In this document: positions 1 through 7,177 of the stretch, piece by piece | Layout: the number at the start of each line of letters is the position of its first letter | Numbering within the stretch: position 1 is the first letter of the stretch | Assembly (NCBI GenBank): GCA_020217165.1 | Contig: JAIWOE010000116.1 | Location: 1-12,367 of the forward strand | From: Desulfovibrio sp. | GTDB lineage: Bacteria; Desulfobacterota; Desulfovibrionia; Desulfovibrionales; Desulfovibrionaceae | Length of the DNA stretch: 12,367 nt | Direction: 5' to 3' | Translations under genes and position numbers: made by a program | The notes under the pieces: generated by a model | Seen by the model: only the letters and a program-made list of their open reading frames with translations | The model's database searches: none | Told to the model about the DNA's origin: nothing

Positions 1-55
1 AGACAATGAGCACCAGGCAGGCGATGATGTGCAGTGTGAGGACCAGGGTTTCCAT
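1..55 (-). CDS. secG: SecG preprotein translocase subunit, N-terminal fragment
   Basis: Only the first 18 codons are inside the window; the gene continues past base 1. The visible peptide begins METLVLTLHIIACLVLIV, a hydrophobic N-terminal helix typical of SecG, the small two-helix membrane subunit that joins SecY and SecE in the export channel. The start is the ATG at 55-53. A TTG lies directly before it in frame, and a weak CGGA ribosome-binding sequence lies upstream. It follows tpiA by 41 bases on the same strand, and tpiA-secG is a common bacterial gene order, which supports the call. The fragment is too short to prove the family alone, so the call rests on the start sequence plus context. 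Confidence 0.75.
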   Translation of the reverse strand, partial: METLVLTLHIIACLVLIV

Positions 56-96
56 CAATATGTCCGTGTCATGGGGTGAGGCCTTGCAGTGCGGGC

Positions 97-846
97 TCAG
101 GCCAAAACAATGCGGCTGAAGCTTTCCGCCTGCAAAGAGGCACCTCCTACCAACACACCATCCACATTGTCAAGGGAAATAATCTCCGCAGTGTTGTCCG
201 GCTTCACGCTGCCGCCGTACAATATGCGCAGGTTGCTGCCTGTGGTCAGGAGCTGGGCAAGCTGCGCCCGCACCGTGGCGTGGGCCTCCAGGATTTCTGC
301 TGGACCAGCCACCTTGCCCGTGCCAATGGCCCAGACCGGCTCATAGGCGATAGCCAGATCCGCCGCGGATACGTCTCCGGGCACCCCGGCCAGTCCTTCC
401 TTCAGTTGCCGCGCCAGCACGGCCTGCAGCTGCCCGGCCTCACGCTCGGCAAGGGTTTCCCCGATGCACAGCACCACCTTGAGCCCCTGAGACAGGGCAA
501 AGGCCGTCTTGCGGCCCACCAATTCATCGGATTCCCCCAGAATGTGCCGGCGTTCCGAATGTCCGGTGAGCACCCAGGTGGCCCCGGCATCCTTGAGCTG
601 GCCCGGGGAGATTTCACCGGTAAAGGCGCCTTCCACCGCGGGATACAGGTCCTGCCCGCCCACGGCATAGCCATCGGCGCCGCCCAGGCAAGCGCTCACG
701 CATTCTATGGCAGTAAACGGCGCGAACACCAGCACCTCTCGATCCGCCGGTGGCAGTCCCACGGCCAGCTTCAGGGAGGCGATGGTCATGGCCGCTTCTT
801 CACGGGTTTTGTACATCTTCCAGTTTGCCGCCATCAGCTTTTTCAT
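97..846 (-). CDS. tpiA: Triosephosphate isomerase
   Basis: Interconverts dihydroxyacetone phosphate and glyceraldehyde 3-phosphate in glycolysis and gluconeogenesis, in the cytoplasm. The 249-residue product is the normal family length and is complete. Active-site residues are visible: Asn8 and Lys10 in ANWKM, catalytic His96 in TGHSERR, catalytic Glu169 in YEPVWAIGTG, and the phosphate-binding LYGGSV (209-214) and GVLVGGAS (230-237) segments. The start at 846 is preceded by GAGGA six bases upstream and gives the standard MKKLMAANWK N-terminus; the reading frame stays open upstream but is not TIM-like there. The first 47 bases overlap the 3' end of rimI in another frame, so the two genes are probably co-transcribed and translationally linked. 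secG follows 41 bases downstream. Confidence 0.97.
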   Translation of the reverse strand: MKKLMAANWKMYKTREEAAMTIASLKLAVGLPPADREVLVFAPFTAIECVSACLGGADGYAVGGQDLYPAVEGAFTGEISPGQLKDAGATWVLTGHSERRHILGESDELVGRKTAFALSQGLKVVLCIGETLAEREAGQLQAVLARQLKEGLAGVPGDVSAADLAIAYEPVWAIGTGKVAGPAEILEAHATVRAQLAQLLTTGSNLRILYGGSVKPDNTAEIISLDNVDGVLVGGASLQAESFSRIVLA

Positions 847-1360
847 GGATTCCTCGATGGTCGTTGCATGTGGAATGACCGTCCGCACCGTGCAAGGCAC
901 GGACAAGCACCAGGGCATCTTCGCCGGTATCCGGATAATAGGCCTTGCGCACCCCGACCTGCGCAAATCCCGCACCGGCATACAGGGCCCGGGCGGCCGC
1001 ATTGGTGACACGCACCTCCAGCACCACCTGTTTTATGCCCATTTGCTCGCCAATGCGCAAGACAAAGCCCAACAGCCGCCGGCCCAGCCCCTTGCGCCGC
1101 CAGTCCGGGGCGGTGGCAAGGTTGAGGATTTCCATCTCACCCCCGGCGTGGTAGAAGGAGCAGTAGGCCACCAGGACATGACCAGCCCTGACCCCCACCA
1201 CCCGCACGCGGGATTCTTCCAGCAACTGGGCATACTGCGCCTCGGTCCAGGGGCAGGAAAAGCAGGCCCGCTCCAGGGCGGCCAGCTGGGGCACATCGGC
1301 CTGGCCCAGGCGTTCCAGTGTCAATGCGGCATCGTGTTCCGCTTTAGGATGTGATTTCAT
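800..1360 (-). CDS. rimI: RimI-like ribosomal protein S18 alanine N-acetyltransferase
   Basis: A GNAT-fold N-acetyltransferase; RimI uses acetyl-CoA to acetylate the N-terminal alanine of ribosomal protein S18. The 186-residue product carries the acetyl-CoA pyrophosphate-binding loop RRKGLGRRLL (88-97), the TNAAARALYAGAGF segment (119-132) and the YYPDTGEDALVL ending (141-152) seen in RimI proteins. Residues after about 155 form a tail longer than the usual RimI of roughly 150 residues, and this tail coincides with the overlap into tpiA. The start at 1360 (MKSHPKAE) has a GGGAAG just upstream. Its ATG overlaps the ATG of the divergent Nudix gene within one CATG, so its promoter must lie inside that gene. 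Substrate is inferred from family resemblance; another GNAT acetyltransferase is the alternative. Confidence 0.88.
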   Translation of the reverse strand: MKSHPKAEHDAALTLERLGQADVPQLAALERACFSCPWTEAQYAQLLEESRVRVVGVRAGHVLVAYCSFYHAGGEMEILNLATAPDWRRKGLGRRLLGFVLRIGEQMGIKQVVLEVRVTNAAARALYAGAGFAQVGVRKAYYPDTGEDALVLVRALHGADGHSTCNDHRGIHEKADGGKLEDVQNP

Positions 1361-1994
1361 GGCTTCCCTGCCCCGTTCTCCTGCGTCCGTGCCATCCATC
1401 AGCCCATTGCCCCGTTCGCGGGCCGACCTGGCCCCCGTGGAGGTGGTGGAGGTGGTGGATTCCCGCAACCGTCCCCTGGCCGTCATGTCCCTGGCCGCGG
1501 TGCACGCCCAGCAACTCTTCCACCGCAGCGTGCTCATCCTGGTATACAACCCTCAGGGAAAACTCTATTTACAGCAACGCAGCCGCCGCAAAACCGTGTA
1601 CCCGGGGCGCTGGGACGTCTCGGCCAGCGGGCACGTGCAGGCCGGGGAAAGCCTGGAAGACGCCGCCCGCCGCGAGCTCTTTGAGGAACTGGACATCCAG
1701 GTGGAGCGCCTTGCCTGCAAGCTGCAGGTGCCAGCCACGCCCCTGACCGGCTATGAGTTCGTCACCGTGTTCACCGCCGGCCGCATTCACGCCGTGCCTC
1801 GCCCCAATCCTGCGGAGCTGGACGGCGGCATGTTTGTGGATGCGGATGAGATGGAGTACCTGATCCAGGACTATCTGGACGTGCTGACGCCAGGGCTGGT
1901 GCATCTGCACGAACACGGCATGCTCTTCCCCAACCATTCCAACCACTCAAACCAGCACAATCATCAGGGCGAGGCCGCACCATTCACGCCGTGA
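1359..1994 (+). CDS. Nudix hydrolase (YfcD / isopentenyl-diphosphate isomerase-like subgroup)
   Basis: A 211-residue protein with a Nudix box at residues 91-113 (bases 1629-1697). The box keeps the G-x5-E-x7-RELFEEL pattern that binds the metal for hydrolysis of nucleoside diphosphate-linked substrates; the usual glycine near its end is Asp112. The preceding FHRSVLILVYN (54-64) and QQRSRRKTVYPGRWDVS (72-88) resemble the YfcD/IDI branch, so the substrate may not be a nucleotide; it cannot be read from sequence. The first 25 residues are Pro/Ser/Arg-rich and do not look like the fold. The C-terminus is His/Asn-rich (residues 182-202), perhaps metal binding. AGGA lies nine bases before the chosen ATG. 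The 3' end overlaps the convergent phosphatase gene by 11 bases. Confidence 0.88.
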   Translation: MASLPRSPASVPSISPLPRSRADLAPVEVVEVVDSRNRPLAVMSLAAVHAQQLFHRSVLILVYNPQGKLYLQQRSRRKTVYPGRWDVSASGHVQAGESLEDAARRELFEELDIQVERLACKLQVPATPLTGYEFVTVFTAGRIHAVPRPNPAELDGGMFVDADEMEYLIQDYLDVLTPGLVHLHEHGMLFPNHSNHSNQHNHQGEAAPFTP

Positions 1995-2844
1995 GCTGCT
2001 CCAGCATGGCCTGGTGTACCTGACCGTTGGTGGCCAGGATGGACGGTGCGTCCAGGGTGAAGGGGACAGGGGAATCCGGGCTGCCTGGGCTGCCCGGGAT
2101 GGGCAGGATGGGCGGGATGGGCGTGACCCTCCCCCCGGCCTCTTCCACCAGCAGCCAGCCAGCCGCCACGTCCCACGGTTTGAGGCCCAGCTCGTAAAAG
2201 GCTTCGTAATGGCCGGCGGCCACATAAGCCAAATCCAGGGCCGCGGCGCCATAGCGACGCAGGCCGCGGGTGGTGGCCAGCATGCGTTGAATCCAGCCGG
2301 CCAGCCGGGCGGCCAGGGCGGCATCCTCTGCCGAGGCATAGGGAAAGCCCGTGCAAACCAGCGAATCCTGCAGCCGTGCTGCGCCGGACACGGCCATGGG
2401 CCTGCCATTGCGAAAGGCCCCGCCGCCGCGCACCGCATGGAACATCTCATCCAGCACGGGGTTGTACACCGCAGCCAGATCCACACCGCTCCCGGTCCAC
2501 AACCCCACGGAGACGGCCACAAAGGGCAGCCGGTGGGCAAAATTGGTGGTGCCATCCAGGGGATCGATGACCCAGCAGGGGCCGGCCAGGACAGCGGCAC
2601 GGTCCACGCCATCGGCGCTTTCTTCCGCCAGAAAGTCCACCTGGGGGCACAACGCCGTCAAAGAGGCCTTGAGGGCGGCTTCCACGGCCAGGTCTGTCTC
2701 CGTCACCAGATCAATCCGCCCCTTGTGCTGCACGGTGCTGGGCTGGTGCCAGGCAGCGCGGATGAGGTCGCCGGCCTGGCGCACGCATTCCAGCAGGCCG
2801 GGCGCCAGGGCCTGTGCGGGAGGAAGCGGGGTGGGCATGGACAT
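1984..2844 (-). CDS. Inositol monophosphatase family protein
   Basis: A Mg2+-dependent sugar or inositol phosphatase of the IMPase/SuhB family. The 286-residue product has the metal-site residues in order: Asp51 in TETDLA, Glu74-Glu75 in FLAEES, the signature WVIDPLDGTTNF (91-102) with Asp94 and Asp97, and WDVAAG (224-229). The substrate is not determinable; inositol-1-phosphate, fructose-1,6-bisphosphate and PAP-type activities all occur in this fold. An unusual insert of Pro/Ile then Gly/Ser/Pro (242-261) is encoded by imperfect nine-base repeats. It is the last gene of the GAF-mreB operon: its ATG overlaps the mreB stop as TGATG, implying coupled translation. A second ATG two codons in is an alternative start. 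Its 3' end overlaps the Nudix gene, leaving no room for a separate terminator. Confidence 0.92.
   Translation of the reverse strand: MSMPTPLPPAQALAPGLLECVRQAGDLIRAAWHQPSTVQHKGRIDLVTETDLAVEAALKASLTALCPQVDFLAEESADGVDRAAVLAGPCWVIDPLDGTTNFAHRLPFVAVSVGLWTGSGVDLAAVYNPVLDEMFHAVRGGGAFRNGRPMAVSGAARLQDSLVCTGFPYASAEDAALAARLAGWIQRMLATTRGLRRYGAAALDLAYVAAGHYEAFYELGLKPWDVAAGWLLVEEAGGRVTPIPPILPIPGSPGSPDSPVPFTLDAPSILATNGQVHQAMLEQLTA
2062..2121 (-). repeat. Imperfect 9-bp tandem repeat inside the phosphatase gene
   Basis: On the minus strand the insert reads as successive nine-base units: GCCCATCCC, GCCCATCCT, GCCCATCCC, then GGGCAGCCC and AGGCAGCCC. They encode PIP/PIL/PIP followed by GSP/GSP/DSP tripeptides at residues 242-261. 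The units keep the reading frame, so copy changes would alter length without disrupting the gene. The insert sits between the WDVAAG motif and the C-terminal ATNG strand, at what should be a surface loop. Confidence 0.8.
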
Positions 2845-3869
2845 CAGTTGATGTACACGTTCTTGAAACGCTGCATTTCTTCCAGGGAGCGGCCTGTGCC
2901 GCGGACCACGGTGGTCAAGGGATCGTCATCCACATTGACGCGGATGTTGGTGCTGCGCTGGATGAGCTGATCCAGCCCCTTAAGCAGCGCCCCCCCGCCG
3001 GCCAGGAGGATGCCGTTGCGGGCCACGTCCACCACCAGCTCGGGGGGGGTCTTTTCCAGGGCCTTGCGCACGGCCCGCACGATGGTCTTGACCGGCTCCT
3101 GCAGGGCCTGGCGGACTTCCTCGTCCGTGGCCACCACCGATTTGGGGCCGCCGCCGATGATGTCCTTGCCGGGCACATTCATCTTGAGGGGTTCCGCCAG
3201 GGGATACGCGGAACCAATGCCGATCTTCACGGCCTCGGCCATGTTCTCGCTAATGAACAACTGGTGTTTTTCCTGAAAAAAGCGCTGTACGGTGGCATTC
3301 ATCCAGTCTCCTGCGGCGCGCACACTTTCGGCGTAGGCAATGGCGCCCATGGAGATGACGGCCACTTCCGAGGTGCCGCCGCCAATATCCACCACCATGG
3401 TGCCCGTGGGCTCGTGGATGGGACAACCCGCGCCGATGGCCGCGGCCATGGGCTCCTCAATCATCAGCACTTCCCTGGCCCCGGCTTCCAGGCCCGATTC
3501 GATGACCGCGCGCTTTTCCACGGCTGTAATGCCCGTGGGCACGCAGATGACCATGCGTGGTTTGACAAACCTGAGGCCGGTGATGACCTTGTGGATAAAA
3601 TACGAGATCATGGCCTTGGTGACGTCAAAATCCGCAATCACCCCGTCCTTCATGGGTCGGACGGTGGTAATGTTGCCCGGCGTGCGCCCCACCAGCTCCT
3701 TGGCTGCCGCCCCCACGGCGATGATGCGGTTGCTGGGGGTCTCGTAAGCCACCACGGACGGCTCGTTCAACACGATGCCTTGCTTGGGGGTGTAGAGCAA
3801 CGTGTTGGCCGTGCCCAGGTCCATGGCCAGGTCCTTGCCCAGAAATCCCAGCAATCTGTTGAGAAACAT
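2844..3869 (-). CDS. mreB: Rod-shape determining protein MreB
   Basis: A bacterial actin that polymerises at the inner face of the membrane and guides the wall-elongation machinery. The 341-residue product matches the family length. The actin-fold nucleotide motifs are all present: phosphate-1 DLAMDLGTANT (13-23), connect/phosphate-2 MVVDIGGGTSEVAVIS (158-173), and the adenosine loop GILLAGGGALLKG (286-298). The N-terminal MFLNRLLGFLGKD is a short hydrophobic segment suited to membrane contact. TGGAG lies seven bases before the ATG. It lies 65 bases downstream of the GAF gene and is joined to the phosphatase gene by TGATG. No mreC or mreD follows, unlike the classical mreBCD cluster, so these must be elsewhere or this is a separate mreB copy. 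Confidence 0.97.
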   Translation of the reverse strand: MFLNRLLGFLGKDLAMDLGTANTLLYTPKQGIVLNEPSVVAYETPSNRIIAVGAAAKELVGRTPGNITTVRPMKDGVIADFDVTKAMISYFIHKVITGLRFVKPRMVICVPTGITAVEKRAVIESGLEAGAREVLMIEEPMAAAIGAGCPIHEPTGTMVVDIGGGTSEVAVISMGAIAYAESVRAAGDWMNATVQRFFQEKHQLFISENMAEAVKIGIGSAYPLAEPLKMNVPGKDIIGGGPKSVVATDEEVRQALQEPVKTIVRAVRKALEKTPPELVVDVARNGILLAGGGALLKGLDQLIQRSTNIRVNVDDDPLTTVVRGTGRSLEEMQRFKNVYIN

Positions 3870-3934
3870 ACACGCTCCAGGGCGGATTCATGTCCCGCGC
3901 GTCACGTCCGCGCCGCAAGGGGAAGTATGAAGGA

Positions 3935-4966
3935 TCAGGAAAACAGGTTCGCCTGGGTGATGGGCCGGGGGGCCTCCTGCAGGCGGTGTTTGAGATACAG
4001 GTTTTCCAAAAAAAGCGCCAGTTGGTCCGACACCATTTGCAGAAAAGTCTTCATGGCTGCATCAATGACCACAGGCTCTGGATGCGCCAACCCCAATACC
4101 CCGCGGGCAATGCGGTGCACCACCAGGGGCAGGCACACGGCGCTTTTGACCGGCGGGGTTTTGATTTTTTTGCCGAACAGCGGCGAAAGCTCCACCGTGG
4201 CCTCATGCTCCCCAGTGAAAAAGCTGACGTTGTTCTTGAACACCCAGCCCACAAGACCCATGCCGAAATCGAAAGATTCCTGCTCCTTGCCAGGGGGCAG
4301 CAGGGGCTTGGTGGTGCCCTCCAGGGTGTAGTGGGCCCCGGTGGAATCCCGCACGGCCAGGAACACGTGCTCGAACCCCGTGGTCTGCGACAACAGGGCC
4401 AGGGTCTGCTGCAGAAAATCCGGCCATCGGCTCAACTGACGACGCAGGGCCTGGATCTGCTGCAGGCACTGGTAGTAGCGGTTGTCGCATACGGTGGCCT
4501 CGCTCTCCTCGAAGCGATGCAGCAGGGACTGGGCATAGTCCGCAAACAGGTGCAGAATTTTCTGATCCTTCTCGCTGAAGCAGTGGGAGCGCTTGGAATC
4601 CACGCACACCACGCCCTCGGCCTGGCGCAAGGGACACCCCATGAACGCGCGGATGAGCTGGCGCTCGTCCTCATCGTAATATTCTATCTTGCCCTTTTTC
4701 TTGACAAGATCATTCACCAGCAGGGGCTGATTGTGACGCACCACCCAGCCGGCCAGGCCGCGGCCTGGCACCACCACCGCCGCTTCGACCAGGCGGTCTC
4801 CCAGGCTGAACCGCGAGGCCATGCGGTACTCGCCGGTCTTGGGATCCTGCAGGAACAGCACGGCGGAATAGGCGTCGAACACGCTGGAAATGATGCTCAT
4901 GAGCCGGTCAAGGTGCGGGCTCTGGGCATGCAGGGCAGGGGAAGCGGTGGGGCGGGATGCATCCAT
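3935..4966 (-). CDS. Protein with two GAF domains
   Basis: A soluble 343-residue protein with two GAF-like sensory domains, roughly 16-155 and 180-325, and no kinase, cyclase, HTH or other output domain. GAF features include [13 protein letters not shown] (64-76), [17 protein letters not shown] (109-125) and, in the second copy, [11 protein letters not shown] (236-246) and [19 protein letters not shown] (276-294). A charged, probably helical linker (about 150-185) joins them. GAF domains bind small ligands or mediate dimerisation; no ligand is evident. There are no signal or membrane segments. It is the first gene of an operon with mreB, so a role in sensing linked to cell shape is possible but is inference. 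A strong GGAGGA lies at 4981-4986, 14 bases from the ATG, which is unusually far. Confidence 0.85.
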   Translation of the reverse strand: MDASRPTASPALHAQSPHLDRLMSIISSVFDAYSAVLFLQDPKTGEYRMASRFSLGDRLVEAAVVVPGRGLAGWVVRHNQPLLVNDLVKKKGKIEYYDEDERQLIRAFMGCPLRQAEGVVCVDSKRSHCFSEKDQKILHLFADYAQSLLHRFEESEATVCDNRYYQCLQQIQALRRQLSRWPDFLQQTLALLSQTTGFEHVFLAVRDSTGAHYTLEGTTKPLLPPGKEQESFDFGMGLVGWVFKNNVSFFTGEHEATVELSPLFGKKIKTPPVKSAVCLPLVVHRIARGVLGLAHPEPVVIDAAMKTFLQMVSDQLALFLENLYLKHRLQEAPRPITQANLFS

Positions 4967-5092
4967 GACGTTGCGACGGCTCCTCCATCAACGGCGACCA
5001 CTCCGGGACTCCCGGCGCTGTGGCGGCGCTCCTGCCCCACCGCCCGGTTGTCATGCGGGCTGCCACAGGGGCTGCAGATCGGCGCCAGGCAA

Positions 5093-5260
5093 TCACGCCA
5101 CCGTTTCCAAATCCAATGACTTGTCGTCCAACCCTATGGGAAAACAGAGGGCGCTGTCAATATGGAGCATTTTTGAAAACTCCATACATTCAAGGAATAT
5201 GCGTGTAAGGCGAACGTATTCTTCATGGATGTTTGATCTTTTCTTAACTTTTTCTAGCAT
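5093..5260 (-). CDS. Possible small protein of 55 residues, unrecognised
   Basis: An open frame from the ATG at 5260 ends with TGA at 5093, 126 bases before the GAF gene on the same strand; GTG or TTG starts up to 5293 are also possible. The product has mixed charged and hydrophobic residues (for example [19 protein letters not shown]), unlike the low-quality translations of GC-rich shadows. Against it: its third-position GC is near 50 percent while neighbours are far higher, the ribosome-binding sequence is weak, and the best promoter of the GAF operon lies inside it. I do not recognise a family. It may simply be the AT-rich promoter zone read as codons. Confidence 0.22.
   Translation of the reverse strand: MLEKVKKRSNIHEEYVRLTRIFLECMEFSKMLHIDSALCFPIGLDDKSLDLETVA
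5132..5160 (-). promoter_or_regulatory. Likely sigma-70-type promoter of the GAF-mreB-phosphatase operon
   Basis: On the minus strand a perfect TTGACA (5160-5155) is followed after 16 bases by CATAGG (5138-5133), or after 17 by ATAGGG. The -35 box is ideal and the -10 box weak (3 of 6), which suggests help from an activator. Transcription would begin near 5126, giving a leader of about 160 bases before the GAF gene. Confidence 0.5.
5161..5186. promoter_or_regulatory. Operator-like dyad abutting the -35 box
   Basis: TATGGAG (5161-5167) and CTCCATA (5180-5186) are perfect inverted repeats 12 bases apart. The spacer itself contains TTTT-G-AAAA. The dyad ends exactly where the TTGACA box of the minus-strand promoter begins, the position of a class II activator site. 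No regulator is identified. Confidence 0.4.
5233..5260 (+). promoter_or_regulatory. Weak candidate promoter for the chemotaxis receptor
   Basis: TTGATC (5233-5238), a 16-base T-rich spacer and TAGCAT (5255-5260) each match four of six consensus positions. It would leave a leader of about 345 bases before the receptor start. I saw no better plus-strand candidate and no clear sigma-28 or sigma-54 site. Confidence 0.22.
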
Positions 5261-5600
5261 GCCTGCCACCCAGCCCCGCCCTTCCGGCCGCAACTCCGGT
5301 CAAGGAGCCCTCGGTGATCCCCCGCGGCGCCTGCCTCCCCGGGTTGTGTCAAAAGCATCTCCCTTCGTGCACTGCCTGTGTCTTTATGACCCATTGTCTA
5401 TTCCCGACGATTCACGCACCCTGCCAGGGCCGCCCGGGTTTTCCCCAACCGCGAACGCCGAACCTCGGGCCTGCATGGGACACAATGCCCCACTCATTCG
5501 CCCACCCTGCGAGGAGGTCTTTTTCCATCCCCCTTGCATTGCAGGCTTATTTGCAATGGATCGGTTTTTGCTGTATTGCCCTCTATTTCATTTCAAGTTC

Positions 5601-5608
5601 AGGGGGAG
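5601..5608 (+). promoter_or_regulatory. Ribosome-binding site that fixes the receptor start
   Basis: AGGGGGAG ends four bases before the ATG at 5613. The in-frame ATG at 5556 has no comparable sequence upstream, and the residues it would add are not receptor-like, so 5613 is preferred. Confidence 0.7.
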
Positions 5609-5612
5609 ACTC

Positions 5613-7148
5613 ATGTTGCTACGCGTTGCACTGTCGCTGGGACTGGTGGTTCTCATGCTTGTGGGACTCATGGCAGCATCCGGTGGCGAGACGCTCATCC
5701 TGGTCTTGTCCGGAGCTTCCATTATGGTGCTTCTCGGTACCTATTATCTGCTATGCAAGGCCTTTCATCCACTGCGCCATCTTATTCGCTGCACACAAGA
5801 AGTTGCCGCCGGAAACATGAATGTTGATTTGTCCATCAATTGCATTATGGAAACCGAGCAACTGAAGACTGCCATTCAAAACATGCTGGCCGTACTCAAG
5901 GAGAAGGTCGGCTTTTCCAATGCCATCATCTCCAATGTCATCACCCCCATGGTGGTAGTGTGCGAGGACGGCCGCATTAAATGGATGAATGAAAGCCTGC
6001 TCAAACTCCTGGAATATTCAGGGAAACCCGAAGATCATTACGGCAAGTCCTTTTCCCAGTTCTTTTATGGCGACAACCGCTCCACCGTCTCAGAACAAGC
6101 CATCAAGGAGCGCCAGCGCAAGTTCGCCAAGACCGAAGTGGTGTCCCAAAAAGGCAACACCAAGTACATTTCCGTGGCCTCCGCCCCCATTGTGGACCTG
6201 GATGGCAAGCTCATCGGCGGGTTTACCACCATCATGGACTTCACCAACACCGTGCGCAACGAACGCACCATCAACGCCCAGAAGGAAAGCCTGGCCAGGG
6301 CCGCCCAGGCAGCGGCCGGCATTGCCGCTGAGCTGGCGGGGGCCTCTGCCCAGCTGGAGCAGCAAACGCGCGCCGCGGGTAAGGGGGCGGACGAACAACG
6401 CAACCGCGCCCAGGAAGTGGCCAGCGCCCTGGAGCAGATGAACGCCACCATTCTGGAAGTGGCCTCCAGCGCCAACCATGCCGCCACCCGCGCCACCGAG
6501 GCCCAGGAAACGGCCAATTCCGGCGCCAGCATGGTGCACAAGGTGGTGGAATCCATGGACGGGCTGCACGCCAAGTCCGAAACCCTGGCCCGGGAAATGA
6601 GTGTGCTGGGGCAGCAGGCCGAAGGCATTGGGCAGATCATGACCGTCATCAACGACATTGCGGATCAGACCAATCTGCTGGCCCTGAACGCCGCCATCGA
6701 GGCAGCCCGGGCGGGGGACGCCGGCCGCGGCTTTGCTGTGGTGGCCGACGAGGTGCGCAAGCTGGCGGAAAAGACCATGCTCGCCACCAAGGAAGTGGGC
6801 AGCTACATTACCCAGATTCAGAACAGCGCCAGAACCAGCATTTCCGCCACCCAGGAAAATGCCAGCACCATCGGCGTCGTGGCTGGCCAAGTGCATGCCG
6901 CCGGGGACTCCCTGACTGCCATCCGGGATCTGGTGAAGGAAACCGCCGCCCAGGTGCAAAGCATTGCCGCCGCCAGCGAGGAGCAGTCCGCCGCCAGCGA
7001 CGAAATCACCCGCTCCAGCAGCGAGATCGCCGACATCGCTTCCCAGGTGGTGGAGGCCATGACCGTGGCCCACACCAGTGTGGAGACCCTGGCAGAACTC
7101 TCCCACAAGCTCCAGGAAACCATGGCTAGCATGGACGAGAAGCACTGA
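5613..7148 (+). CDS. Methyl-accepting chemotaxis protein with PAS domain
   Basis: A 511-residue chemoreceptor that would signal to CheA/CheW. Two hydrophobic helices (about 3-22 and 27-47) are separated by only a few residues, so there is essentially no periplasmic sensor. A HAMP-like segment (about 49-100) leads into a PAS domain (about 100-212) containing [18 protein letters not shown] and a [13 protein letters not shown] strand. The signalling domain fills the rest; its conserved hairpin tip (about 341-388) includes [19 protein letters not shown] and [14 protein letters not shown] methylation-helix pattern, [14 protein letters not shown], lies at 452-465. The C-terminus (DEKH) lacks a CheR-binding pentapeptide. 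The PAS domain is the likely sensor, for redox, energy or a cytoplasmic ligand; no cofactor residue is evident. The gene stands alone and converges on the glycosyltransferase gene. Confidence 0.95.
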   Translation: MLLRVALSLGLVVLMLVGLMAASGGETLILVLSGASIMVLLGTYYLLCKAFHPLRHLIRCTQEVAAGNMNVDLSINCIMETEQLKTAIQNMLAVLKEKVGFSNAIISNVITPMVVVCEDGRIKWMNESLLKLLEYSGKPEDHYGKSFSQFFYGDNRSTVSEQAIKERQRKFAKTEVVSQKGNTKYISVASAPIVDLDGKLIGGFTTIMDFTNTVRNERTINAQKESLARAAQAAAGIAAELAGASAQLEQQTRAAGKGADEQRNRAQEVASALEQMNATILEVASSANHAATRATEAQETANSGASMVHKVVESMDGLHAKSETLAREMSVLGQQAEGIGQIMTVINDIADQTNLLALNAAIEAARAGDAGRGFAVVADEVRKLAEKTMLATKEVGSYITQIQNSARTSISATQENASTIGVVAGQVHAAGDSLTAIRDLVKETAAQVQSIAAASEEQSAASDEITRSSSEIADIASQVVEAMTVAHTSVETLAELSHKLQETMASMDEKH

Positions 7149-7177
7149 AATTCTCTGCTCCTGCCTGATACAACAGC

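Larger units (their letters stand above)
4967..5612. other. Divergent intergenic region between the GAF operon and the chemotaxis receptor
   Basis: This 646-base stretch has no confident gene. Bases about 5100-5260 are clearly richer in A+T than the flanks and hold the best promoter for the minus-strand operon, an operator-like dyad and a possible plus-strand promoter. Bases 5261-5612 would be the receptor leader. The plus frame is open through much of the region and joins the receptor in frame, but its translation is rich in Pro, Arg, Cys and Ser without pattern. I found no recognisable riboswitch. Confidence 0.6.

Noticed and set aside
76..1008. Plus-strand open frame antisense to tpiA and rimI
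   Set aside because: Both minus-strand genes have complete active-site motifs and correct lengths, and no ribosome-binding site or family pattern supports this frame.
1921..1965. Short ACCATTCCAACCACTCAAACC-like pattern considered as a CRISPR or tandem repeat
   Set aside because: It is simply the codons of the His/Asn-rich Nudix tail; there are no regular spacers and no cas gene in the window.
2014..2970. Plus-strand open frame of over 300 codons antisense to the phosphatase gene
   Set aside because: The phosphatase motifs on the minus strand are decisive; the antisense translation is Gly/Gln/His-rich filler.
2814..4331. Long plus-strand open frame antisense to mreB and the GAF gene
   Set aside because: It is a shadow of high third-position GC in the real genes; mreB on the other strand is unmistakable and this translation has no domain-like pattern.
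5301..5600. Riboswitch (for example a cyclic-di-GMP type) before the chemotaxis receptor
   Set aside because: I could not match any conserved riboswitch core; only short, chance-level pairings are visible.
4890..5612. Plus-strand open frame joined in frame to the chemotaxis receptor, which would add about 240 residues to its N-terminus
   Set aside because: The translation is patternless and rich in Pro, Arg, Cys and Ser, it overlaps the GAF gene start, and a strong ribosome-binding site sits before the ATG at 5613.
6090..7145. Minus-strand Gly/His/Leu-rich open frame antisense to the receptor
   Set aside because: It mirrors the Ala/Glu/Thr-rich repetitive signalling domain of the receptor and has no independent support.
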